A stretch of 27,094 nt of DNA from Bacteroides sp. (GCA_030151635.1 JASLDF010000155.1:1-27094), one strand, 5' to 3'. Positions 14,419-24,054 are shown, counted from the stretch's first letter. Notes: generated by a model not told the origin, from the letters alone. Made by a program: numbers and translations.

Positions 14419-17172
14419 ATGATGCGAAGGATATTTCTGGGTTGTATATTCATTATACTGTGTGTTTTTATGGGTTGCCAAGCCAATGAACCCAAGTTTT
14501 ATATTGGGGTGTCTCAATGTAGTGATGACGAATGGCGAGATAAAATGAATAGCGAAATTGAAACAGAATCGTGGTTCTATGACCATGTGGAAGTGGAGTT
14601 TCGTAATGCGTTTGACAATACCGAACAGCAGCGTAAAGACATTGATTATTTTAAGAATAAGGGGGTTGATCTTCTTATTGTAGCTCCAAATGAAGGTTCT
14701 GCATTAACCTCGGCTATTCAAAGTTTAATGAATGATGGGGTGCCTGTAATTGTGGTGGATCGAAAAACAGATTCGGAAATCTATACTGCATATATTGGTG
14801 GCGATAATCTGGGCATTGGTCGTGCGGTTGGAAAATATATGGGTAGTGCAATTAGTGCTCCTGCAAAGGTGGTTGAAATTACTGGTTTACCTGGGGCAAC
14901 TTCTTCGATTGAACGTTCTCAAGGATTTAAAGAAGGAATTTCTGGATATCCCAACCTAAAACTTATTGCTACTGATGTGGCTAACTGGCTTGAAGCGGAT
15001 GCGTATGTTGTAATGCAAAAACTACTGATGGAGCATGCCGATATTGATGTGGTGTTTGCGCATAATGACCGAATGGCAAAAGGTGCTTATCGTGCAGCAC
15101 TTGAGTTTGGGCGTGCAGATGCAATTCAGTTTTATGCGATTGATGGTTTGCCTGGTCCTGGTTATGGCATTGAACAGGTGAAAAAAGGAGAGTTGCAGGC
15201 TACTTTTATTTACCCTACTTATGGTGATGTTATTTTGCAAACTGCCATTCAGATTCTAACGCATCAGCCTTACCTTAATTATCAACTATTATCTACTTCT
15301 GTTATTGATAAAAGCAATGTGGAGATTGTGGATTTACAAACCAAAGAAATGGTTCGGCTATCGGATAAAATTGGGCATTTTAAAACCAAAACACGGTTGT
15401 ATTACGAGCAGAACCAAAATCAGAAGATATTACTATGGGTTGCTGTAGTGGTGCTGTTACTTGTTGGTACATTGTCATTCTTGTTGTTCCGATCTTTAAA
15501 TGCAAAAGCTAAATTGAACCGTAAATTGCGTGCAAATAACGACCTTCTTGAGGAACAGAAAACTAGAATAACAGAGCAACGTGACCAATTACTTCAATTG
15601 TCCGAACAGCTTGAAGTGGCATCGCAGGCAAAGATTAATTTCTTTACCAATGTGTCGCACGACTTCCGTACGCCTCTTACATTAATAATAGACCCTATAA
15701 ATAGGTTGCTTTCTAAGCCAAATTTAAATGCAGAAGAACATCAACTGCTTGAGATGGCACAACGCAATGGAAAAGTGTTATTGGGCTTGATAAATCAAGT
15801 ACTAGACTTTCGTCGTGTGGTGGACCATCAATTGCCTTTCCGTGCCGAGCGACTTGAGGTAGCTCATCAGTTTAAAGATTGGGCAATGCAATTTGCTCCT
15901 GTATTTCAAACTAAGAATATTGCCTTTGAATATACCAACACCATGTCTATACCTATTTATGCTGATGTGGATATTGAAAAACTAGAGCGAATATTTTATA
16001 ACCTATTGTCGAATGCTGTGAAGTTTACTCCTGAAAGAGGTGTGGTAACGGTGCATTTGAGAACCGTAGATGAAAGCTTACAATTTACAGTGTGCAACAC
16101 GGGGTCGTTTTTAGAACCCAGCCAAATAGCTCATCTGTTCGATCAGTTTTACCAAGTAGAAGAGAATCATTCGGGTTCGGGCATCGGCTTGGCTGTATCA
16201 AAGGCATTTATAGAGGCACATGGAGGTGATATTATGGTGGAGAGTGATGCTGAAATAGGAACTACGTTTACGGTAACTTTACCCTTGCACCATGCCCAAG
16301 TGAATGGGGCATCAGAAGAAATAGGAAGTGATGTTCCTTTGCAGGTTGAAGCTATTGATGGAGATGGAGTTGAGCAACTACCCTCTGTCGATGAGCAAGT
16401 CAATTTATTGGAAGAAGATATTGATAGAACCACCTTGTTGATTATTGATGACAATCGAGATATCCGTCATTATGTGAAGTCGCTGTTTAAAGATAATTAT
16501 CGTATTCTTGAGGCTGATAATGGTGTGGATGGTTTAGCTTTGGCTAGAAGAACATTGCCCGATTTAATTGTTTCGGACGTGATGATGCCTAAGATGAATG
16601 GTATTGAATTTTGTAAGGCAATTAAGGAAAATGTAGAAACAAGTCATATCCCCGTTATTCTGTTGACGGCAAAGGCACTTGATGAGCATCGAATTGAAGG
16701 GTATCAGTGGGGAGCCGATTCGTATATCTCAAAACCTTTTAGCGGTGAACTCCTAACTACACGAGTGGCGAACTTACTCGACCAACGTGCCAAACTTAAA
16801 GATTATTTTCATCAGCATAAGGAAGAAGTTAAGCCTACTACTGCAGAAGGGTTGGATCACGAGTTTATTGCTAATTTCAAGAAGTTGGTAGAAATGAATA
16901 TGAGTAATTCTTCTTTGAAAATTGAAGATCTAGGCAGTGAGCTAGGCTTTAGTCGTGTGCAATTGTATCGTAAAGTAAAAGCCATGACGGGTTCGTCTCC
17001 TCATGAGGTGTTACGCAATTATCGTTTATCTAAAGCTAGACAGATGCTTTTGAGTAAGAAATACAGTGTATCTGAAGTTTGCTATGAAGTGGGATTTACT
17101 TCTCCATCCTATTTTGCGAAGAGTTTTAAGGAGGAGTTTAATGAAAGTCCTAGTGATTTAATTAAAGGGTAA
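14419..17172 (+). CDS. Hybrid two-component system, fructose-sensor type
   Basis: This 917-residue protein joins a whole signalling chain in one chain. Residues 1-22 are a hydrophobic export segment; about 27-330 form a periplasmic sugar-binding domain of the LacI/ribose-binding type (GVSQCSDDEWR, VIVVDRKTD, VFAHNDRMAKGA). A membrane segment (337-357) and a coiled coil follow. The kinase has the H-box NVSHDFRTPLTLI with His414, the N-box IFYNLLSNAVKFT and the G-box SGSGIGLAV. A receiver domain has Asp720 in VSDVMMPKMNG, and the AraC-type output domain covers about 825-917. This order, with a periplasmic-binding-protein sensor instead of the usual propeller, matches BT1754, which binds fructose and controls the fructan locus of B. 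thetaiotaomicron. Control of the GH32 operon downstream is therefore inferred. A terminator follows the gene. Confidence 0.95.
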   Translation: MMRRIFLGCIFIILCVFMGCQANEPKFYIGVSQCSDDEWRDKMNSEIETESWFYDHVEVEFRNAFDNTEQQRKDIDYFKNKGVDLLIVAPNEGSALTSAIQSLMNDGVPVIVVDRKTDSEIYTAYIGGDNLGIGRAVGKYMGSAISAPAKVVEITGLPGATSSIERSQGFKEGISGYPNLKLIATDVANWLEADAYVVMQKLLMEHADIDVVFAHNDRMAKGAYRAALEFGRADAIQFYAIDGLPGPGYGIEQVKKGELQATFIYPTYGDVILQTAIQILTHQPYLNYQLLSTSVIDKSNVEIVDLQTKEMVRLSDKIGHFKTKTRLYYEQNQNQKILLWVAVVVLLLVGTLSFLLFRSLNAKAKLNRKLRANNDLLEEQKTRITEQRDQLLQLSEQLEVASQAKINFFTNVSHDFRTPLTLIIDPINRLLSKPNLNAEEHQLLEMAQRNGKVLLGLINQVLDFRRVVDHQLPFRAERLEVAHQFKDWAMQFAPVFQTKNIAFEYTNTMSIPIYADVDIEKLERIFYNLLSNAVKFTPERGVVTVHLRTVDESLQFTVCNTGSFLEPSQIAHLFDQFYQVEENHSGSGIGLAVSKAFIEAHGGDIMVESDAEIGTTFTVTLPLHHAQVNGASEEIGSDVPLQVEAIDGDGVEQLPSVDEQVNLLEEDIDRTTLLIIDDNRDIRHYVKSLFKDNYRILEADNGVDGLALARRTLPDLIVSDVMMPKMNGIEFCKAIKENVETSHIPVILLTAKALDEHRIEGYQWGADSYISKPFSGELLTTRVANLLDQRAKLKDYFHQHKEEVKPTTAEGLDHEFIANFKKLVEMNMSNSSLKIEDLGSELGFSRVQLYRKVKAMTGSSPHEVLRNYRLSKARQMLLSKKYSVSEVCYEVGFTSPSYFAKSFKEEFNESPSDLIKG

Positions 17173-17193
17173 TTTAGCTATTATTAGTATATC

Positions 17194-17226
17194 AAGGCGA
17201 TTAGATTCAATCTAGTTGCCTTTTTT
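17194..17226 (+). terminator. Intrinsic terminator of the hybrid sensor gene
   Basis: A 12-bp stem with two wobbles (17194-17205 with 17211-17222), a TTCAA loop and six T (17221-17226), about 20 bases after the stop. Confidence 0.85.
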
Positions 17227-17730
17227 ATTCCATAGGATTAAAAGATTGTCCACTTCGATAAAATTAGTTTAAGCCTTGTGCGAATCGTATTTGCTCGTTG
17301 TTTTTAAAATACCACCATCTATTATTATGGATTTGCTATATGTAAATAAAAAAACATTTTTAATAATAAATGATTTAAATGGTAAAATAATGTTTACATT
17401 GTGGAGTAATTAGTTAGTAAACAGCCCTATATAATATTTAAAAGAGTACTGCTAGATTAGAAATTGCAGTTGTAACTATGTAGGAGAGGGCTATTGATAG
17501 AAGAAATAGATATACAATTAAGTAGTTAGTGCATTATTAGTAATACTTGTTTAATGATTGGTAGAATATATAAGTAGGATATAATACTATTTTCACACAT
17601 AAACCGATGGGCCTATAGGCTCGCTTACACAACATCCAAAACTTTACCTATGTAAAACCGATATCATTAAAGCTACGAGTAGCTACGGTAATGCTTAACG
17701 CAATTAAGTTTAATACTAATAAGTTAAGTT
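17227..17730. other. AT-rich upstream region of the lipoprotein-OmpA operon
   Basis: About 0.5 kb with no convincing gene. Near the lipoprotein start it holds a perfect palindrome GCCTATAGGC (17611-17620) and a hairpin AGCTA-CGAG-TAGCT (17671-17684) enclosed by CATTA/TAATG (17665-17693). No consensus -7 box was found. Confidence 0.5.
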
Positions 17731-20586
17731 ATGCTGAAAAAGAAAATGATGTTTCTTGCATTGATGATCTATTTCATTAGTGCATGTAGTAACCTAGATT
17801 TTACACTGCCCAAAGGTGATAAAGGTGATCCTGGTATTCAAGGTATGTCAGCCTACGAAAGCTGGGTAGAGCTGGTAGAAAGTGGAACTTATCCAGAGTG
17901 GAAAGACCACACCGAGGCCACCGACTTTATGAAATTCCTTTCTGGCAAAGATGGCAAGGATGGTATTGATGGTAGCAATGGTGTCAACGGTGCTTCGGCC
18001 TATGATACTTGGAAAGACATGATTGCCTCGGGAAAAGTCAAGAACCCTCACCGTCCTGGTGAGATGTGGGATGCTACAAAAAATTCAAAAGAGAACTTTT
18101 ATGAATTCCTTACGGGTGGTAAGGGTGAAACGGGCCTACCAGGTTCAAAAGTTACAATCAACAAAGATGGTAACTGGGAAATTGATGGTGTAGATACCAA
18201 TAAACCTGCAATCGGAAAGAATGGTCTATCAGCCTATGAAATCTGGAAGAAGAGGGTAATGGATAATCTAATGCCCGACAAGAATGATCCTTCAAAAATG
18301 TGGGATTCTTCGAAATCTTCTTTATCCGATTTCTGGGAGTATTTTGCTGGACGAAGTGGTGCAGATGGTACTAATGGCAAAAATGGTTTCACTCCTGAAA
18401 TTATTGAAGGCTTTTGGCACATCGGTGGAGTAAACACGGGTGTTCCTGCTGTTGGAAAAAATGGTTCTAACGGTACGAATGGCACATCGACCGTTATTAC
18501 CATTGGCGATAATAACAATTGGTTTATTAATGGCGAGGATACAGGTAAACCTGCTGTTGGTAAAGATGGAACTAACGGAACGAATGGAACGGATGGCACA
18601 TCGACAGTTATTACGATAGGCGATAATGGAAACTGGTTTATTAATGGCGAGGATACAGGTAAGCCTGCTATTGGTAAAGATGGTACAAATGGAACGAATG
18701 GCACATCGACCGTTATTACCATTGGCGATAATAACAATTGGTTTATTAATGGCGAGGATACAGGTGTTCCTGCTATTGGAAAAGATGGAACAAACGGTAC
18801 AAATGGAACGGATGGCACATCGACAGTTATTACGATAGGCGATAATAACAATTGGTTTATCAATGGCGAGGATACAGGTAAGCCTGCTGTTGGTAAAGAT
18901 GGAACAAACGGTATTGCGGGGATGTCGCCCGAAATTACGATTGGCGATAATGGCAACTGGGAAATTGACGGAAAAGATACAGGTAAACCGTCGGTAGGTA
19001 AGGGTACTCCAGGTAAAACTGCCTATCAAATTTGGATTGACGAGGTTATGAAAGGAAACTTGAAGAATCCGCATCCAACAGCTACTGGTTATGAAGGTGA
19101 GTTTTGGCCAACTTCAAAAACGGCCTTGGTCGATTTCTGGTACTTCTTGCGTGGACGTGATGGTGTTGATGGCCAGGATGGTAAGGATGGTCAAGATGGC
19201 AGTACGGAAGAGATTGTAAAAGGGAAGCCAAATGTAATTGTACAGTACTTTAATTCGAAGGACAAAGAGTACATCTATCCTAAAGATGGTTCTGCTCATT
19301 TCTTGGTGTTCGACAAAGAGGGCGAGCTTGCCCCTGAAGGTTCTACCGTGCAAGGATTGCCTGGTATTGACGAGTCACTGGTTTTTACTGTCGATGATCA
19401 CGGTGCAATTTATGTGCCTCATAACGTGCTACCAAATAAAGAGTCATTAGCAGTGCGAAAGGGAGCTACACAATCTGTTACGATTAATGGAAATACCATG
19501 AAATCGGCAGAGAATACAATTGTTCCTAACCGTGTAAACACCCGTTTAACTTTAAAGGATGTTTACCTTCGTCCCAATAGCCCTTGGGATTGGAATAGAA
19601 CCACCTCTGTCAATGATTTCTTAGTCATTAAATATGCGTACGAACGTGAAATTGATGGTGTGTGGAGTGAGGCTGAAACTTATATTCACAACAACGATTT
19701 GGCTATTCTTCACATCAAGGATGTAAACAAAGCTTTAACGCAAGATAACTTCGTCGAAAACATTGATCAACTGATAGCAAACCCTTCTTCATATCAAAAA
19801 TGGGGTAGTCGTCGTGGTGTAGGGGGTAGTCCAGGTAATAACAGTACACCGTTTTTTGATATCAATGATGGTGTTTTCTTGGTTTACCGACCAATTGTTC
19901 TAACTGAAGATGAAAAGAAATACGATGTGAGCCAGGGCACCCGCTACGATGGTGATTATCGTATGGATTGGCTAATTGAACAACTGGAGACCTGTCGCAA
20001 ATACCAATGGAAGGGAACAAAGGATTATATTACTTTGGTGGGACTGACCAATTATTATGGGCAACACCCAATTCTAGATGCGAAGGTTCACAATCCAGAA
20101 GTTTATCCTACGCCTCTGTTGAAAGATGTGAAGTATGAAATTATGGATGGTAAATCAAGTCTGAGAGGTCGATTTGATGAGGCTACCTTCTATCCATTCT
20201 ATAAAGAATTCGTTCACGACACTGCAACGAACGTTTGGAATGGAGTGAAAAAGGAACGTGTAGGAGCAGGAGAAGGTCCAGGTTTCCAAATCTCAATGAC
20301 CAAATTTACAGAAGATGAATCGGGATCTACAGAATTAAAATCTCGTGCAACATTAGATGATTTAAGCTTCTCTTTGGGCAGTGCCTACGAAGATAACGTA
20401 CTGACAACACGTGTATTCTCGTATTGGGGGTTGCCAGAGCCAGGAAGATTAGGAGAGTGTAATTCATTCTACCGCATTCGTCCTATCTATGATTTCTATA
20501 ACATCGGAACTTCTCGTAATCCAATTTTCATCTTGAAAGATATCTATGGAACGGAAGACCATAAAGTGTCTACTATTCATCTTTAG
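17731..20586 (+). CDS. Modular lipoprotein with collagen-like Gly repeats
   Basis: This 951-residue exported lipoprotein has a signal peptide ending in FISAC (lipidated Cys19). Residues 26-500 mix three elements. The first is collagen-like Gly-X-Y tracts (GDKGDPG, GKDGKDGIDG, GRDGVDGQDGKDGQDG). The second is four W-rich modules of 33-46 residues starting AYxxW and ending F-(x)-FL/FA-x-G, at about 40-72, 89-130, 167-207 and 430-475. The third is about seven short modules of the type TIGDNNNWFINGEDTGKPA. I recall similar Gly-rich and NGNW-type repeats in Bacteroidales surface lipoproteins, but do not recognise the unique C-terminal 450 residues. An OmpA-family gene follows 20 bases later, so the two are probably cotranscribed. 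A surface or cell-envelope role is inferred; no enzyme motif was seen. Repeat number may vary between strains. Confidence 0.85.
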   Translation: MLKKKMMFLALMIYFISACSNLDFTLPKGDKGDPGIQGMSAYESWVELVESGTYPEWKDHTEATDFMKFLSGKDGKDGIDGSNGVNGASAYDTWKDMIASGKVKNPHRPGEMWDATKNSKENFYEFLTGGKGETGLPGSKVTINKDGNWEIDGVDTNKPAIGKNGLSAYEIWKKRVMDNLMPDKNDPSKMWDSSKSSLSDFWEYFAGRSGADGTNGKNGFTPEIIEGFWHIGGVNTGVPAVGKNGSNGTNGTSTVITIGDNNNWFINGEDTGKPAVGKDGTNGTNGTDGTSTVITIGDNGNWFINGEDTGKPAIGKDGTNGTNGTSTVITIGDNNNWFINGEDTGVPAIGKDGTNGTNGTDGTSTVITIGDNNNWFINGEDTGKPAVGKDGTNGIAGMSPEITIGDNGNWEIDGKDTGKPSVGKGTPGKTAYQIWIDEVMKGNLKNPHPTATGYEGEFWPTSKTALVDFWYFLRGRDGVDGQDGKDGQDGSTEEIVKGKPNVIVQYFNSKDKEYIYPKDGSAHFLVFDKEGELAPEGSTVQGLPGIDESLVFTVDDHGAIYVPHNVLPNKESLAVRKGATQSVTINGNTMKSAENTIVPNRVNTRLTLKDVYLRPNSPWDWNRTTSVNDFLVIKYAYEREIDGVWSEAETYIHNNDLAILHIKDVNKALTQDNFVENIDQLIANPSSYQKWGSRRGVGGSPGNNSTPFFDINDGVFLVYRPIVLTEDEKKYDVSQGTRYDGDYRMDWLIEQLETCRKYQWKGTKDYITLVGLTNYYGQHPILDAKVHNPEVYPTPLLKDVKYEIMDGKSSLRGRFDEATFYPFYKEFVHDTATNVWNGVKKERVGAGEGPGFQISMTKFTEDESGSTELKSRATLDDLSFSLGSAYEDNVLTTRVFSYWGLPEPGRLGECNSFYRIRPIYDFYNIGTSRNPIFILKDIYGTEDHKVSTIHL
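18481..18918 (+). repeat. Two tandem 219-bp repeat blocks inside the lipoprotein gene
   Basis: Block 18481-18699 is repeated at 18700-18918. Each block holds two related units, 114 and 105 bp (38 and 35 codons), and the first 66 bases of the two blocks are identical. Units 1 and 3 resemble each other more than unit 2, and units 2 and 4 likewise, so the two-unit block was duplicated as a whole. The frame is kept. Confidence 0.85.
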
Positions 20587-20606
20587 ACAAACGAATATTT
20601 TATATT

Positions 20607-21770
20607 ATGAATAAATTAAAAACTACAATAGTACTGCTGATGTGTTGTCTTGGGGTTATCTCCGTACAAGCGCAAGAAGCACCAGGAGTACAACGAGAAA
20701 AGAAAGCCCGTGCTTGGGAGTTTGGAATTGGAGGGTCAATTTATCACTTGAACCGATTCAGCCTAATTGATTTTAGAAAAAATGCCCAAGGTGATTTTGA
20801 ATTAGAAACCGAAAAGAAAGATGTTCTTTTTGGAGGAAATCTGCAAGTGGCTCGTGAGTTAAATGATCATTTTGCGTTAGATTTACAAGGACTGATTGGT
20901 TTTACTCGAGATAAATTAAAAACAGGCAAAGACAATCGATGGGTACTAAAATCGGAAGTGGGTTTGCAATGGCGACTAGGAAAATATTTCAATTCACGTT
21001 ACATAGATCCATATTTACGTGCAGGTGTAGGATATATGTATAAAAACTTCAATATCGTTTACGACGGTGTAGAGAACTTTGAAGGCAAAGAAGTGCTTTG
21101 GAGTATGGATAATTTGCACAACAAACAAGGAGCCGATAAAAAACATATGATTCCACTATCAATAGGTGCTGGAGTTAATATGTGGCTCAACGACCGTGTT
21201 GGCATTGGTATGCAGTGTAAATACATTGTGAAACCCTACAAACACGTATCGAATGATGTTGAAGGTACTGTAAGTTGGATGTGGCGTTTTGGTGGTGCAT
21301 CAAAGAAAGCAGCTCCTGTTGTTTCTTATGTTGAAGTGGAGCGAATTGTTCAAGTACCCGTTGAAGTAGTTAAAGAGGTTGCTGTATTTCAAAAACCTCA
21401 ATTTTGCAATCTGTTCGATAATATTTACTTTGAATTTGATAGCAATCAACTTTGTGAAGAATCGGAAGAGGTTCTTGACCAAATTGCAAAAATTATTAAA
21501 GGAAACACCGATCGTCGATATTTAATTATTGGTTATACCGATGCAAAAGGTAATGCCTACTACAATCAAAAGCTATCGGAACGAAGGGCAAAGGCAGTTG
21601 TTGAGGCTTTGAAAACGCGTGGCGTTCCTGCCAATGTTCTTAAATATCGAGGTGTTGGTAAGCAGGTAGCTGCAGCAGGACCTAAAGAAAATACAGATGT
21701 ACGTGAAGGAGATCGTAAAGTGTGTGTGGAAGTGATTAACAATGTTGCCTACTGGAATTTTATTCCTTAA
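20607..21770 (+). CDS. OmpA family outer-membrane protein
   Basis: This 387-residue protein has a signal peptide (residues 1-22, ending VQAQ). An N-terminal region of about 210 residues has alternating hydrophobic strands and aromatic ends, typical of an eight-strand outer-membrane barrel. A Val/Glu-rich linker (VERIVQVPVEVVKEV) is followed by a C-terminal OmpA domain (about 270-387). The peptidoglycan-binding signature is present: NIYFEFDSNQL, then GYTDAKGNAYYNQKLSERRA, with the Asp and Arg residues that contact diaminopimelate. It would anchor the outer membrane to the cell wall. It starts 20 bases after the collagen-like lipoprotein and ends at a strong terminator, so the pair is one operon. 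A structural partnership with the lipoprotein is an inference from this arrangement. Confidence 0.92.
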   Translation: MNKLKTTIVLLMCCLGVISVQAQEAPGVQREKKARAWEFGIGGSIYHLNRFSLIDFRKNAQGDFELETEKKDVLFGGNLQVARELNDHFALDLQGLIGFTRDKLKTGKDNRWVLKSEVGLQWRLGKYFNSRYIDPYLRAGVGYMYKNFNIVYDGVENFEGKEVLWSMDNLHNKQGADKKHMIPLSIGAGVNMWLNDRVGIGMQCKYIVKPYKHVSNDVEGTVSWMWRFGGASKKAAPVVSYVEVERIVQVPVEVVKEVAVFQKPQFCNLFDNIYFEFDSNQLCEESEEVLDQIAKIIKGNTDRRYLIIGYTDAKGNAYYNQKLSERRAKAVVEALKTRGVPANVLKYRGVGKQVAAAGPKENTDVREGDRKVCVEVINNVAYWNFIP

Positions 21771-22279
21771 AAAGGGCAGTTGTTAAGCTTCGTTATTAGG
21801 TGAAAAAGGGAAGGCGACTAAAGTGTTTTAGTCGCCTTTTTTTGAATTTAGTAACGTAGGGTTTTGCATTAGCTCTATATAATAAGGTGTTATTGTAATG
21901 TAAATGGTTTGATGCATGTCAAAAAATGTATATCAAATTATTAATATATGACACTGTAATTAGGTCTTTTAGTTTGTGTCTAGTTGCTTGCATTTTATAG
22001 CTAAATACTTTGTATATACTATTTTAAAACATATTAGAATGCCCATAATAAGTGGTGTTATGTAAAACTATACAGCTTATGTGTTGTTATTTAGAATATG
22101 AAAAATGCGGTGTAAAAGTTGATATATTAAGTATAATAGCTTTTATTTAACAGAGAACAATAGATATGAATAACTGTATTGCGGAAATATAGAGGGTGGA
22201 TAATTGAAAAATATGCTTAAACCTGAAAAGAATAAAATGTATTCGTTTTAACGCAAAATAAACTTAATAACTACAAACT
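21771..22279. other. Upstream region of the GH32 operon
   Basis: About 0.5 kb, AT-rich. After the OmpA terminator it should hold the promoter and operator of the GH32 operon, including the hybrid sensor's binding site if that model is right. No exact TAnnTTTG box or clear repeat was found; TACTTTG (22006-22012) is one base short of the consensus. Confidence 0.5.
21811..21843 (+). terminator. Intrinsic terminator of the lipoprotein-OmpA operon
   Basis: A perfect 12-bp stem (21811-21822 with 21827-21838) with a GTGT loop is followed by seven T. Confidence 0.9.
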
Positions 22280-24022
22280 ATGATTACAATTCAAGGGACT
22301 GGCTTACGTGTTTACCCTATTGGGGACAAGAAATACTTGGTAAAAGGAATCGTTACTAAGAAGTATTTAATGCTACCTGTAGAAGATAAGGCCGAAGTGG
22401 CTAAAATGTCGGTGGTAGTTAATAATGAGGCTAAGAAGCATTTAAATGTCCGACTAGCAACTAAAAAAGTAGAGTATCATGTACCACTTGATATCTCGGA
22501 ATTCAAAGGAAAACAAATTAGCTTAGTGATTGAGGGTGCTATAAAAGAGGCTGTGTGCTGGGAAAACATACAAGAAGCCGATAAATTTGACCGCACCAAT
22601 CGAGAAAAATTCAAACCTATTTATCACTTTAGCCCAGATTATGGTTGGATGAATGATCCAAACGGAATGGTCTATAAAGATGGTGTGTACCACTTGTGTT
22701 TCCAATACAACCCTTATGGTTCGACTTGGGAGAACATGAGCTGGGGCCATGCAACTACTAAAGATTTAATTACCTGGAAACATGAACCAGATGCCCTACA
22801 TGGCGATGGTTTTGGTGGAATGTTTAGTGGGGGAGCTGTGGTCGATAAATTCAACTCGGCGGGTTTCGGAAAAGATGCAATCATCGCCTTTTATACCAAT
22901 GCAGGTGTGGGGCAAATGCAGTGTATTGCCTATAGCTTAGACAATGGAAAGACATTTACGAAATACGAAAACAACCCTGTACTGACATCAGAAATTGCCG
23001 ACTTTAGAGATCCTAAAGTGTTCTGGCACGATGCAACAAAACGTTGGATTATGATTCTGGCTGTTGATCAGCATATGGAAATATTTAGCTCAGAAAATCT
23101 GAAGGACTGGACCTACGAAAGTTCGTATGGAGAAAAAGAAGGTGCGCATGGTGGTGTTTGGGAATGCCCCGATTTAGTGGAGCTTCCTATTGAAGGAACA
23201 AACCTAAAGAAATGGGTGTTAATCTGTAACATCAACCCTGGAGGACCATTTGGAGGCTCGGCTACTCAATATTTTGTAGGTACATTCGATGGGAAGAAAT
23301 TTATCAACGACTCGCCCTTAAAAACAAAATGGATGGACTTTGGTAAGGACTACTATGCAACCGTTACTTGGGCAAATGCACCCGAAAACAGATGCATTGC
23401 CTTGGGGTGGATGAGCAACTGGCAATATGCCAATGAAGTGCCTACTCAACAATTCCGCAGTGCAACTTCAATTCCTCGTGATCTTGTTCTTTTTGAAGAA
23501 AATGGCGAGGTGTATTTGAAGGGCATTATCGTTAAAGAACTAGATCCGTTTGTTAAGAATGGAGATACGGTTAAAGACATTCATGTGAAGTCGGAATACG
23601 AGATGAAAGATATCTTTATGGGTAAAACTCCTGCTTATTGCTTGGATATTAACCTTGCAGTTAACGATGCCGACACGGTAGGTATTAAATTGTTTAACAA
23701 CAAAAACGAAGAAGTAACACTATCGTTCGATATTCGTGAACGTGAATTTAGCATGAACCGTGCGAAGAGTGGAATGACAGGATTTGATCCTTCGGAAACC
23801 TTCGAGAATGAAACCATCTCTCCAATTTATGGGGGTGCAGAACAAATTTCATTGCGCATCTTGGTTGATACCAGTAGCATTGAAGTATTTGGCAATGACG
23901 GTAAATTTACCATGACAAACCTAGTTTTCCCCGAAGAGTCGTTTAACAACATTCGTTTCTTTAGTAAAGGTGGTTCTTACGTGGTAGAATCGTTCACAAA
24001 ACGAGCTATTCAAGTGAAATAG
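22280..24022 (+). CDS. GH32 beta-fructosidase, probably cytoplasmic
   Basis: This 580-residue glycoside hydrolase of family 32 hydrolyses beta-fructosides such as sucrose, fructo-oligosaccharides, inulin or levan fragments by a retaining mechanism. All three catalytic motifs are intact: the nucleophile Asp126 in GWMNDPNG, Asp244 in FRDPKV, and the acid/base Glu295 in WECPDL. A beta-rich N-terminal extension of about 105 residues precedes the five-blade propeller, as in Bacteroidales GH32 enzymes (DUF4980-like, from memory), and a beta-sandwich ends it. The start MITIQGTGLRV has no signal peptide and no in-frame upstream start, which predicts an intracellular enzyme, unlike many Bacteroides relatives. 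It heads an operon with the MFS transporter (32 bases) and fructokinase (35 bases). Exact substrate is not readable. Confidence 0.93.
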   Translation: MITIQGTGLRVYPIGDKKYLVKGIVTKKYLMLPVEDKAEVAKMSVVVNNEAKKHLNVRLATKKVEYHVPLDISEFKGKQISLVIEGAIKEAVCWENIQEADKFDRTNREKFKPIYHFSPDYGWMNDPNGMVYKDGVYHLCFQYNPYGSTWENMSWGHATTKDLITWKHEPDALHGDGFGGMFSGGAVVDKFNSAGFGKDAIIAFYTNAGVGQMQCIAYSLDNGKTFTKYENNPVLTSEIADFRDPKVFWHDATKRWIMILAVDQHMEIFSSENLKDWTYESSYGEKEGAHGGVWECPDLVELPIEGTNLKKWVLICNINPGGPFGGSATQYFVGTFDGKKFINDSPLKTKWMDFGKDYYATVTWANAPENRCIALGWMSNWQYANEVPTQQFRSATSIPRDLVLFEENGEVYLKGIIVKELDPFVKNGDTVKDIHVKSEYEMKDIFMGKTPAYCLDINLAVNDADTVGIKLFNNKNEEVTLSFDIREREFSMNRAKSGMTGFDPSETFENETISPIYGGAEQISLRILVDTSSIEVFGNDGKFTMTNLVFPEESFNNIRFFSKGGSYVVESFTKRAIQVK

Positions 24023-24054
24023 ACAACCAAATTTAAAAAGACAAAACGAACAAT

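Noticed and set aside
14263..14586. 107-codon minus-strand frame
   Set aside because: It overlaps the start of the hybrid sensor gene, its promoter and the PPC terminator; its composition is not protein-like.
17327..17413. 28-codon plus-strand frame (MDLLYVNKK...)
   Set aside because: AT-rich codons typical of chance frames in this gap; no promoter or ribosome binding site.
18481..18918. CRISPR-like regular repeats
   Set aside because: The repeats are in frame within a lipoprotein gene, the units are 105-114 bp, and there are no unique spacers or cas genes.
18234..19074. Two long antisense frames (240 and 250 codons) opposite the collagen-like gene
   Set aside because: They mirror the 219-bp repeats and the Gly-rich codon pattern; their repeated products track the sense repeats, and no start signals are seen.
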